Assembly (NCBI GenBank): GCA_019648995.1
Contig: BLXT01006392.1
Span: 1,832,587-1,857,431 of the forward strand
Length of the DNA: 24,845 nucleotides
Source: Plakobranchus ocellatus
Taxonomy: Eukaryota; Mollusca; Gastropoda; Plakobranchidae
Direction: 5' to 3'
Shown: positions 10,481-18,779 of the stretch, one piece after another
How the letters are laid out: each line of letters begins with the position of its first letter
Position numbering within the stretch: the stretch's first letter is position 1
Translations under genes and position numbers: made by a program
The notes under the pieces: model-generated
Told to the model about the DNA's origin: nothing
The model's database searches: none
The model's input: the letters and a program-made list of their open reading frames with translations, nothing else

Positions 10481-10994
10481 AAACAGCCACTTCAACAAGG
10501 ATAAGCTCACTCAGAGCAAGCACAGTGGCAGGCCCCCCAGCCATGACTTGCTGCAATCTCACAGCTAACACACAGAAAGCTGACACTCAAACATGTAGGG
10601 ATTCACCTCTAGTACGAAATTCTCATTATAAAACAAAATGTGGCCACACCTCCAAAACTAACGCTGTAGACTGCAATCACTACTCACACAAAGCCATAAT
10701 AATGCCTGATTGAAATAGAGAAAGTGCAACATAAACTACATCTGTGGTCACACAATACACCTTTAATTATTAATCTCTACAACAATAATAATAAAAGATG
10801 CTGTAAATAACCAATAACCTAGCCTATCTATAGGCCTACTACTTTTAATGTCATGTACATACATACAAAAAAATGGTTATAACTCATAATTACTTAATTC
10901 AACTGGATTATCTAGATGTGAAAATGAATTATGTTCCATCTTAATTTTAGATCCATTTCACACGTAAAGTTAATAAGTACACTTTTTATTCAAT
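10481..10994 (+). other. 3' untranslated part of the gypsy element
   Basis: The sequence between the integrase end and the polypurine tract has no conserved coding pattern. The frame at 10525-10713 is A/C-rich with no recognisable domain. Confidence 0.5.
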
Positions 10995-11005
10995 AAAAGG
11001 GGAAT
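10995..11005 (+). promoter_or_regulatory. Polypurine tract
   Basis: AAAAGGGGAAT directly abuts the TG of the 3' LTR, the expected place for the plus-strand primer of reverse transcription. Confidence 0.85.
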
Positions 11006-11180
11006 TGTCATAGTATGTACTAAAGCCACTACCACCAGCCTTATCACTGAAGAGCTGTATGTTGTAAACATTGTAACTGCACAAAAAAACTCTCTCTTGG
11101 TTAATCACATCTGAGCCTTGATCATGTTTTCACTAGCTCTCGTAAAAGTTGTTAAATCACATTCCCCCAGGATTAGAACA
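11006..11180 (+). repeat. 3' LTR
   Basis: Begins TGTCATAGTATGTACTAAAG and ends GGATTAGAACA, with canonical TG...CA ends. It is homologous to 7856-8027 along its full length. Confidence 0.92.
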
Positions 11181-11185
11181 TATAT
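11181..11185. repeat. Target-site duplication TATAT, right
   Basis: Exact copy of 7851-7855, adjoining the terminal CA of the 3' LTR. Confidence 0.9.
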
Positions 11186-12530
11186 GAAGATTTTTATTAT
11201 TTTCATAAGCAAGCCACATGCTTCCTTTCAATGTTTTTCCCCACAGTAATTTTTTTTTTATTGTTAATTGAAAAAAATGGAAAAATCACTTTTTTATCAC
11301 TTTGTGTTTAAAAGTTTGTACCTTATGTTACGTTTAGAAAATGTCTTAAAATATTCAAATAAGTAGCCATACTTTCAATGCATCATATCTGTCATAAATA
11401 GCTTAGTGCTGCTTAGTTATAGATCAACTTGAGCAATGCCTGAGACAATGAGCTCTTTTGGATAGGATAAAGAACACAAATTACTCCAAGTCATCCAGCA
11501 GATTGAACGAACAGTTTATTAATTTGAATAAGGCACAGTTTCAGAACAGCAATTTAACTTCTACAATAATTAGATCTACAAGCTCTCAAACACAAGTGGT
11601 TTGTCTCTCATCAAGCCCACATAAACAAAACACAGCTCTCTTCAGAATATAGTACATCAAGGTTATCAAGCTCAGCTAACAAATTATGGCCAATCAAACT
11701 TCCCCCCTTTTTCACACAAACATTAATTAAACCATTACTATAATATGAAAATCATCTAGGTTACAAAATGTAGTGATTCTTAAATAATTGCATTTTGCCA
11801 CAAGCCTAAATGTCATTTGTTAATCCAATGATGACTCAAATAAAATTATTTCTGGGAATTTTGCAACTAGGAGATGTGGAATAAAGATGTGACAACTCTG
11901 TGCAGGGATTTGGGTGTTTCAACTTTTAAAAATGCATTCTAAAGATGGAAAATGTACTTTCAATGTATTTTTTTCTTCACAACAATTTGCATGATTCAAC
12001 TTAAATGATCTCAACAATTGAAATCTGAAAGAAAATGCTGCAGATCATTCAAAGATTACATTTTTTATAACATAAAAACAAATATTCAAAAGAGGCCTCA
12101 AAGTGTTTTCCTCAATTTCTTACTCTATATCGTTCACAGCATCATTCTAAGAATTTTTTTTAGGTTAGATTAATTGAAATAAAATCAATTTCAAAAATCA
12201 TATTTGCTGTAGACCTACTCTTTCTTTCTCGATTCATTCCTGTGTTTTGGTCAAAACAAATGATCTATAACCATAAATTATAATTAGATAACTCATGACA
12301 GTTTCTTGTGAGATGCATAAGTGTTTCATACCAGTTGAAGGTGGGAATTGGACTAAGGGAAGTTTTTGTTTCTGTCATAGAGCTCATTATATACTGCATG
12401 GAGACCTCAGCCTGCGATCCAGAGATAACAAGGAACTTTCTACAAAGCCCCTACTAAGTTCATGGCAAGATTGCTAATACCAGTGGCATCTCTTGGGTAA
12501 GGGAAATATGTCTAGAGAGCAAAACCCTAC
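11186..12530. other. Remainder of the 6.8-kb intron; no gene seen
   Basis: AT-rich sequence between the gypsy element and the donor of exon b. Open frames at 11458 and 12295 have no domain signal and start or end at random places relative to splice sites. No repeat boundary was recognised. Confidence 0.6.
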
Positions 12531-12749
12531 CACAGTATCATTGGAGGTAAATTTCTCCACTCGGCTTCTCTCTTCGGCAACATCTTCATCCTCTCCTTCA
12601 ATCACATCAGTGTTGATGATGCGTGAGCATTCTTTATCTGTGTCTTGTTGCTTTGCCAAACAAGGAAAGGCTTCCTTAAGGTTCCCACCAGTGGCTCGGA
12701 TGTCCAATACCCTTAACAGCCAATACATCCATACAAAGTGAACCAGGGG
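12531..12749 (-). CDS. ABCA5-like ABC transporter, exon b (last TMD2 helix and acidic linker)
   Basis: This is a 73-codon exon in phase 0-0, with a polypyrimidine tract and CAG acceptor above 12749 and a donor GTAGGG below 12531. Residues 1-16 finish a membrane helix (PLVHFVWMYWLLRVLD). Residues about 50-64 hold the acidic EGEDEDVAEERSRV block. An EDEDV-x2-ER-x2-V pattern just before the second nucleotide-binding domain is typical of ABCA proteins. The exon ends SNDTV and joins in frame to exon c, which starts [12 protein letters not shown], where ABCA proteins have the first beta strand of NBD2. No stop or frameshift is seen. Family assignment is firm; the ABCA5 subtype is an inference. Confidence 0.9.
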
Positions 12750-13495
12750 CTGAGGAAAAAAAATCACGAGGTTATGAATAGTTTATGGAACTTTACTTCA
12801 ATACTATTTAGGAACTTTTGCCAACATTTATTTCTCAGTAATTTTCACCAATCATCTGTAAAAATTTTTAAATTCAACATGAGAGACTTTCAGCCAGAAG
12901 GGCAAAAAAGTGATTGATGGTATCAGTACAACGTTTATGGGATTTTCAGCAAGGAATGATTATGGCCTTTCAAAATTTAATGATTGTGAAAACAATGAAA
13001 CAAAGTGACTAATTTCATTTTTGCAAAACCACGAATCTTATTATAATGGAGGTAGGGCCTTAAATGTAACATTTTAGGTTTCAGTCCTAAGCAATCTACT
13101 GCTCAGGCAATCTTCAATTTGTTTTCAATACAGAAAATTGCAAATTGCCTGGCTATATTATTAACTCAGGCCACATACTTGAATTTTTTATAAAAATAAA
13201 TGTTTGGTCCTCTTTCAACTCGATTCTGTTTGATCACAGACATTTTTTTGCCAAGTGGAGATCTGAAAGGCATAACTGTGTCAAAAATAGCTAATCAATA
13301 GCACAGTTTAGCATAGTCGCCCATTAGATCTAATTCTAGATGTAGGAGCCTACATCTGCAATAAACTATACACTAATTCAATATACATGTGGATTTAAAT
13401 CTAATCAATGTCGGCCTGCGACTAAAAATTGTAATATTTTTATCTAATTTAGGCCTTGGCATAAAAAAATATATCGATCTATCTATAATTAGAAA

Positions 13496-13600
13496 CGCAA
13501 AAGACAGCAATGAGCTAAGGTAATATTACACACCTGAGAATGCAAAACAGCCTAAAGGACAGCAATGGGTTAGGGTTATGTAATACAACTGAGAACACAA
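13496..13600. repeat. Imperfect tandem duplication, about 55 bp unit
   Basis: Two adjacent copies share the landmarks GCAAAA, GACAGCAATG(A/G)G, TAATA and CTGAGAA. They have diverged by substitutions and a small insertion (GCCTAAAG). Boundaries are approximate. Confidence 0.55.
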
Positions 13601-13765
13601 AGCAGGCTCATAGCTGAATGGGATGATATTGCATTGTATAAGACTTTTAATGTTACTTTCATTGGGTGCTAATTCACAAGTGGAGTCAAGCATTTTGAAC
13701 TTACATCATTTTGAATTTGGAGCTAAATGATGAGAAATGCTGAACAATATGAAGCAGGTATAACA

Positions 13766-13766
<1 letters not shown>

Positions 13767-13803
<37 letters not shown>
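13767..13803. repeat. (TA)n microsatellite
   Basis: About 37 bp of uninterrupted TA dinucleotides, followed by a T-rich stretch with ATTT repeats to about 13835. Confidence 0.95.
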
Positions 13804-13807
<4 letters not shown>

Positions 13808-13950
13808 TTTTTTATTTATTTATTTTTTTTTATTAGAGAATGAAGACTGTGAATATAAAACAGAAATAGGCTCAAGTTTGTTGCCCTTTTTGCGTGACAA
13901 AAAACCTGTGACCTTGCAGATGCAGGGCAAGTCTTTTAACCTAAAACAAT

Positions 13951-14164
13951 CAAATTTGATTGGCCTCATGCCTAATAATTTTTTTTCTCCGAAAAATCTT
14001 ATTGTAGCTTTTACTTCATTTATTTCTTATCTTCACAAATAAAAAACTAAGTGGGAGAAATTTTATTGGGCTCATGCCCAATAATTTTTTTTCTCAAAAA
14101 ATCTCATTGTAGCTTTTATTTCAACCATTTCTTACCTTCACATATTAAAAAAAAAAAGACTAAG
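13951..14164. repeat. Tandem duplication, about 105 bp unit, with a small palindrome
   Basis: Copy 1 (13951-14051) and copy 2 (14057-14164) share AATTTTTTTTCTC, TTGTAGCTTTTA, TTTCTTA-CTTCACA and a final ACTAAG. Copy 2 contains the perfect palindrome ATTGGGC-TCAT-GCCCAAT, which copy 1 carries in a degraded form (ATTGGCC-TCAT-GCCTAAT). Confidence 0.8.
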
Positions 14165-14284
14165 GGAAAAGTAAAACATGATCTGAAATCTAAAATGAAA
14201 ACAAAGACTCAGCTCTCAAAGCCATTTATTGAATAAAAAGTGAGATTAAAAAAGAGTAAGATAAATACTGTTAGGCACTAATAC

Positions 14285-14374
14285 CGCTATAATGGTGATG
14301 ACAATAGGGCTGTCCCAATCAAAATAGTCCCTTATAGTAGGATCCTTCCCCATTATATTATTAAACAAATTGAC
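14285..14374 (-). CDS. ABCA5-like ABC transporter, exon a (end of TMD2), partial gene
   Basis: First of five minus-strand exons of an ABCA-subfamily transporter, a membrane ATPase family that moves lipids. It is bounded by a pyrimidine-rich acceptor ending in CAG just above 14374 and a GT donor at 14284-14283. It reads 30 codons in phase 0: an outward loop (VNLFNNIMGKDPTIRDYFDW) followed by the start of a hydrophobic helix (SPIVITIIA). Joined directly to the next exon it gives ...TIIA-PLVHFVWMYWLLRVLD, one continuous membrane helix, which is the main reason for choosing this donor over nearby GTs. The exon is too short to identify by itself; the call rests on phase and continuity with the next exon. 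Exons further upstream were not found in the window. Confidence 0.7.
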
Positions 14375-14867
14375 CTGCAAAAGAAGAAATGAAAGAAATG
14401 ATCATCACAATTATATTCATAGTAGCATCCCTACTGTTTTCTTTCATTGTTTAATGCAATAAATGCAATAATAGGATAGACATATTATCCCATTTATATT
14501 ACTATACAGCTAATAAACATAGTGCTCACTAGTGCATCTTGGCAGCCAACACATTTTTTTTTAAATACATGTAAAACTTATTTGCTTACAACCAAGACAG
14601 AACAGCCAAATACATGATTGTTTAAATTGAGTTTTTAGTCAGCAACATTTCTTAAAGATTTTTTCTTCATTAGGCTTTTTATTACTGCTCTGATTAAACC
14701 CCCTGTTGTAATTGTGACAATAGCTTTGCGTAACTGTATGTTAAACCACAAACTCTGAAGATCAGTTATTTTCAGTACTTTTACTTCCAAATGCCAAATC
14801 CAAAGGGGCTTGTGTTGATCTTAATTAAACATAAAATTTGACAAATTTATCCAATTAATTATTACGA
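14375..14867. other. Upstream intron sequence; no feature seen
   Basis: AT-rich DNA lies between the acceptor of exon a and the start of repeat copy A. No further ABCA exon could be recognised. Confidence 0.5.
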
Positions 14868-15585
14868 GAAAAATCAACATCCTTAAGCTGTAACACAATT
14901 CAATCTGGAGGTTGTCAGACAAGGGTTTTTATTTCAATTAAATATAAAAAAAAGCCAAGAAAGATGATGCAGCTAGGTTTTCAAAACAATAATATGGTCA
15001 TTTTCACGAACAGGGTGGCAATCTTGAATAATCAACACAAAACCTCTTGAAAAAGGAATTCAGTCATAACACTTGAAACCTCCATAAACATTGTGACAGA
15101 TACTTTATTTCTGTAGTGGTGTAGAGTTTACTAGGATCATGATATAAACATTGGAATGTCAGTAGGAAAATAGAATACTTTAGTCCAATTTATTAAAGCA
15201 TTCTAGGCATATGCATCATCGTTTACATCTTACTTAATTTATCATGAAATTGAAACTTTAAAATAATGATCCACCCTAGCCAATGGAGAAGTAATTTCTT
15301 TCTCTTTCAAGCCCCTTCTTGTGAAGCGTTCAGTTCTCAACTAACTAAAATCTTTTCCCTCGAATTAACCACTATGCCTTCGTAAACTAACTATGCTCAT
15401 TTATTAACTAATGCTCACAATTGAGCTTACTGTTTTCTGAAGATTTAGCCTCACGTGATTAATTTTCCTTAATTGACATTTAATTGTTTTTCCAACAAAA
15501 TAAATACATGAGTTCCATTCGTGGCAGAGTGCAATTCAATATTTCTATGACGCTAAAATTGACCTGGAATACTGATAGTTAAATG
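14868..15585 (+). repeat. Repeat copy A (block order X-Y)
   Basis: This ~0.7-kb sequence recurs at 22254-24370. Block X (14868-15000) contains CACAATTCAATCTGGAGGTTG and GGTTTTCAAAACAATAA. Block Y (15007-15585) contains CATGATATAAACATTGGAATGT, CCACCCTAGCCAATGGAGAA and GCTAAAATTGACCTGGAATAC. In copy A, X comes before Y; in copy B, Y comes before X, in the same orientation. It could be the LTR of the retroelement between them, a tandem-repeat monomer, or an unknown dispersed element. No TG...CA ends or target duplication were resolved. Confidence 0.8.
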
Positions 15586-15950
15586 CATTTTCCCCACTTT
15601 TAAAAGTTTTGAATTTGTTGATAACAAGCTCAATATTTTCCCATAATTACCAAACAATACCGTTTGCAATGTAGGCAACATAGAAATTATTACAGAGATC
15701 ATAAACATGTGGTAATATTATAAGCGAATAGACAATTATGATATATCACATAAAGTAATAAAATAATATCTTTAGCATCATCGGATAGGATTTCAATATA
15801 CAAAATTCAATATAATCAAACATCAACACAATTATGTGCGCAATCATATGTATAACACATTTTGTAAGGTGAAGAAAATACAAGAGAATTTTACAGTGCA
15901 TTAGGATACTAAATTCTTGCGAGTGTTTCGCTAACTGCATTATTTATTGC
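15586..15950. other. Sequence between repeat copy A and the retroelement end; no gene
   Basis: AT-rich, and could be the 3' untranslated region of the minus-strand retroelement. The minus-strand frame at 15746-15940 has no recognisable domain. Confidence 0.45.
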
Positions 15951-16199
15951 TTAAATATATTGTATATTGAATTGAAATTGTTGCAAGAAAAGTGCCCATC
16001 TACAGAGTCTAGCATTTTTACTTTTATTCTCCTTAAGAAAAGTTAATGGAGCATGTATAGTCCGTTTGGATATAAAAAGGTTTCATTAAAAGATATTTTG
16101 AAAAGGTGTTAAGAGCAAAGACTCTCACAAGGGCTTCTTTCTCAATAATAGCATAATTGCTTCGCAATCTAACAACTTTCTAGATACATTGTAACATGG
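15951..16199 (-). pseudogene. RNase H domain of the Gmr1-like element
   Basis: Follows RT directly on the minus strand. One frame gives VSRKLL (the ASRKLL start); a second gives NYAIIEKEALVRVFAL, KYLLMKPFYIQTDYT and NARLCRWALFLQQF. The catalytic Glu (IEKEAL) and the TD-(H) position can be matched, with His reading Tyr. A stop at 15953-15951 ends the reading, before the usual AD-x-LSR tail. No integrase follows, so RNase H is the last domain of the element. Confidence 0.82.
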
Positions 16200-16690
16200 C
16201 ATCAAACACTTTCGCGCTTCTGGAGAAATATCCCACTAACTTCAAAATTTGACGCTTCTGTTTGGATGAAAAAGGGTTTGGATAGGCTTGGTGCACTTAG
16301 GATCGGTTCAGACGTCAATACTTGCTTGAGTTTATTTAAGCTCTTTTTACACTCTTCTGGCCATATAATCTTGTTTTGACCGTTCTTCTTGGTCAAAGAC
16401 ATAAGAGTATTGGCTATTTCACTGTTCAATAGGCCCAGTATCTTTCTAACTTCTTTTTTCGTGGTAAGTGTTCTAATATTTAAGATTTTCTGTGTTTTGG
16501 CATCATCTGACTTGATCTCGCCGCTTGCAATTATGTGGCGTGGAAATTGAAAGTATGTATTTCCCACAGTTGTTTTGGAAGCTTTGATCGTGAAATTTGC
16601 TCTCTGCAGTGTCTTGAGTGTTTTTTCTATGTGTTCCAAATGTTCTTTCCATTATGTGCTGAAAACTAAAACGATGATGTTTGGCGATGG
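16200..16690 (-). pseudogene. Reverse transcriptase C-terminal part of the Gmr1-like element
   Basis: Begins near 16685 with NIIVLVFST, matching the residues that follow the missing YVDD box, then WKEHLEHIEKTLKTLQ, FTIKASKT, RHIIASGEIKSDDAKTQKIL, KKEVRKILGLLNSEI, LMSLTKKN, IWPEECKKSLNKLKQVL and ILSAPSLSKPFFIQTEAS. These are the gypsy RT thumb and connection blocks. A 145-codon frame (16202-16639) is open. About 200 N-terminal codons, including the catalytic aspartates, are absent between the integrase linker and this point. Confidence 0.88.
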
Positions 16691-16908
16691 AAGACTTGAG
16701 TCAAGGCTACATTATATTCACCCATACACTTCTCATCTACAAAACCTAGACATGCTTGTTGTAATATTCCGTCATACAGTGCAGGTGTCGCTCTTGGTGT
16801 ATACATTTTCAACAAGTTTGCAAAGTACGTCCTGAGGTTATTGCTAATTTTACAGACATAGTTGTTGTTCGTTACAGTCGAATATGGCATGGAGTTTGGT
16901 AATGCACA

Positions 16909-17138
16909 TATAGGGCGTCCCAGAAGTCGCACACCAAGCTTTAATAACTGAATGTCAGAAGAACATCACTGAAACCCTCAAAAGAGTAAAAGACAGTTTT
17001 ATAAAGAGAATTGATGCATGTATTGATGGAAACGGTGAACAATTGGAGCATCTATTATGATAATGATGAATAAAATTGATATTCATATGTATTTTATAAA
17101 AACCTACATGGTGCTCAACTTCTGGGACACCCTGTATA
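16909..17138 (+). mobile_element. Tc1/mariner-type deletion derivative (226 bp plus TA duplications)
   Basis: Terminal inverted repeats TAGGGCGTCCCAGAAGT (16911 onward) and TACAGGGTGTCCCAGAAGT (reverse strand, ending 17136) are flanked by TA at 16909-16910 and 17137-17138, the TA duplication of IS630/Tc1/mariner transposases. The interior is only the last part of a transposase gene. It sits inside the integrase region of the minus-strand retroelement, so it inserted later than that element. Its size fits a non-autonomous MITE-like copy moved in trans. Confidence 0.88.
16938..17060 (+). pseudogene. Mariner-type transposase C-terminus
   Basis: A 40-codon plus-strand frame starts ALITECQKNITETLKRV, continues through DSFIKRIDACID, and ends NGEQLEHLL with a stop. 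The pattern of an I..EC..I....L..V.. helix followed by R...CI..NG...EHLL is the usual end of mariner-type transposases with GGGTGTCCCA-like termini. The DDE/D catalytic domain is absent. Confidence 0.75.
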
Positions 17139-18000
17139 GATTGTTAGTACCTATTGTCACTATTCTTACGTAGTAGTATAAGTACAGCGTCTCCTTTGCT
17201 AAACTCTCGAAACTTGTTTGGCATGTTTTTACTTTCTCTATTCTTCTGCAAGTTCTGTTCCGCATTCTTTAACGCTATTTCACAAGTAGTCTTGAATCTT
17301 GCTGCAATTGTCGCACGTACTTCTGGAAATATATGTATTCCTCTGAACTGTTTTCCATTCGTGCAATCCATCCTGCTAGAATATTATTGGACATCAGATT
17401 TCTTTATCAAGCATCAACTTACAGGACAGATATCCAGTTGACGTATTCCGCCCCTCAAGCAAACAAAACTGCAGGAAGCTACTTATCCCAATCGTCAAGC
17501 TTCTCCTCCACTAGTTCGTTCAACATCCTCTTCAGTGACCCATTGAGTCGTTCTACCATTCCATTTGATTTAGATTGGTAGGGGTTGAAGTCATCCTCTC
17601 CACTCCCATCATAGTCATGGCTTCTTGAATGGCAACGGACACTAACTACTTAATGTTATCAGATAAGACATGCTTTGTTATACCTTATCTAAAGAAAAAG
17701 CTTAACAGCGCTTCTGCAATTTCTCTATTAATACCTTGAAGTGGGACTGCTTCCGACCGTCTCGTTGCAGCATCCACCATCGGGAGGATAAACATTTTAC
17801 TGCTTCTTCTGATGTTCAGTGGGTCAGCTATGTCTATTTCGATTTTATCGAACGGTCTTGATATTGTTTCTGATTGCTCAATTGGCAGTCCCTGAAGTCT
17901 TTTAGCATAAACTTGGCATCTGTGGCATGGCCCGGCATAATTACTGATATCTGGCATCATCTTTGGCCATGCAAATCTGTTTTTATCTCTTTTCATTGTC

Positions 18001-18186
18001 GCTGAGACTACCTGTTGCCTCTCTTTGGCAATTTCGTCACATCATTCAACGTGTCATCACCCATAGAGGGTGATGACACGTTGAATACTGTGACGAAATT
18101 GCCAAAGAGAGGCAACAGGTAGAGGGTGATGACACGTTGAATGGTGTGACGAAATTGCCAAAGAGAGGCAACAGGTAGTCTCAGCT
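18001..18186. repeat. Foldback triplication inside the integrase
   Basis: A 53-56-bp unit (CTACCTGTTGCCTCTCTTTG ... GTGTCATCACCC) occurs three times: once on the plus strand (about 18009-18064), then inverted (about 18068-18123), then inverted again in tandem (about 18122-18180). Copies 1 and 2 form a near-perfect hairpin with a 4-5-nt loop. Copy 3 also pairs with copy 1 and extends that pairing outward through GCTGAGA. Copies differ only at two or three bases around the CACATCATT/CACAGTATT position. Copy 3 is in frame with upstream integrase (PVASLWQFRHTIQRVI). Confidence 0.92.
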
Positions 18187-18420
18187 TGAGCTTCTCGTGA
18201 ATTAAACACTCGAATATCTGATGATCTAGGTTTAACTCTGCTGCCATGCCGCACTGAATCTTTGCGTCTGTCATGTTGCCTCTGCTAGTATCTTCATAAG
18301 GTCTGCCATGTCTCTCCTTAAGAGACTCGTATTGCATGGTGGTTTTGTTCACTCTACTATCATTTTCATCATCTCATCTGTCCTGATCGTCGTCATCTTT
18401 GTTTGTTGGCGGGCATTGTA

Positions 18421-18660
18421 ACTTGTCATCTACTTCTGGTATGTTTCCCAAAATGATGCCAGCAACTGGATCTGTACTTGCAAAAGCTATCACTCTGCGT
18501 GCAAAGAATGGAGTCCTCGTGTGTGCTCTTGCTGTCTTCAGCTTTGCAACTGAACCATCAAATAATTTGCAACATTCATAGTTGCCAGTCCATTTGTCTC
18601 TTCTAAGAAAAATTTGTCAATGCCTACAGTAGAACAACCCGTGCCTTTAAGTAATGTTGT
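18421..18660 (-). pseudogene. Retroviral-type aspartic protease of the Gmr1-like element
   Basis: The minus-strand frame starts TTLLKGTGCSTVGIDKFFLEE. It matches LL-(R)-D-TGCST, except that the catalytic Asp reads Gly. After a frameshift it continues VAKLKTARAHTRTPFFARRV and DPVAGIILGNIPEVDD, where IILGN is the conserved C-terminal strand of retropepsins. It lies between gag and integrase with no RT in between. Inactive. Confidence 0.75.
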
Positions 18661-18779
18661 TGACGGACCCCAAAAATATCTGCTATGAGCTCTTTGACAT
18701 TAGCGTGTTTGCAGCTGCCGTGGATACTGATGGTAAGTTTTTAGCATAGTCTGCATACTGGTTTGCTCTGCCTCTACCA

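Larger units (their letters stand above)
7856..11180 (+). mobile_element. Ty3/gypsy LTR retrotransposon, internally deleted, ends intact
   Basis: A 3325-bp element on the plus strand, antisense to the host gene. It has short LTRs (7856-8027 and 11006-11180), a primer-binding site just inside the left LTR, a polypurine tract just before the right LTR, and a perfect 5-bp TATAT duplication outside. Internally it keeps, in the classical order, the end of protease, part of RT, RNase H and integrase. Gag, the start of protease and the RT active-site region are missing, and there are many stops and frameshifts. The short LTRs and protein motifs suggest an invertebrate Ty3/gypsy group with short LTRs, but the exact lineage is uncertain. 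It lies in the 6.8-kb intron of the ABCA5-like gene. Confidence 0.92.
12750..14284. other. Intron between exons b and a
   Basis: This intron of about 1.5 kb contains a TA microsatellite and two small tandem duplications, listed separately. There is no coding signal. The small open frames at 13803-14236 are translations of the T-rich and tandem-repeat sequence. Confidence 0.75.
16780..18352 (-). pseudogene. Integrase of the Gmr1-like element, interrupted
   Basis: In order on the minus strand: a linker (18352-18200), a scrambled N-terminal zinc-binding part (18001-18186), RFAWPKMMPDISNYAGPCHRCQ (second CxxC, 17.9 kb), FDKIEIDIADPL (first catalytic Asp), MFILPMVDAATRRSEAVPL, SDN near 17660, NGMVERLNGSLKRML near 17550 (catalytic Glu), RFKTTCEIALKNAEQN, FSKGDAVLILL. 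Beyond a nested transposon it continues PYSTVTNNNYVCKI and LRTYFANLLKMYTPR, a GPY/F-like C-terminal module and its usual tail. The tail runs directly into an unconserved linker and then RT. Several stops and frameshifts. Confidence 0.85.

Noticed and set aside
18001-18186. CRISPR-like array
   Set aside because: There are only three copies, one inverted, with no spacers, inside an integrase pseudogene of eukaryotic DNA.
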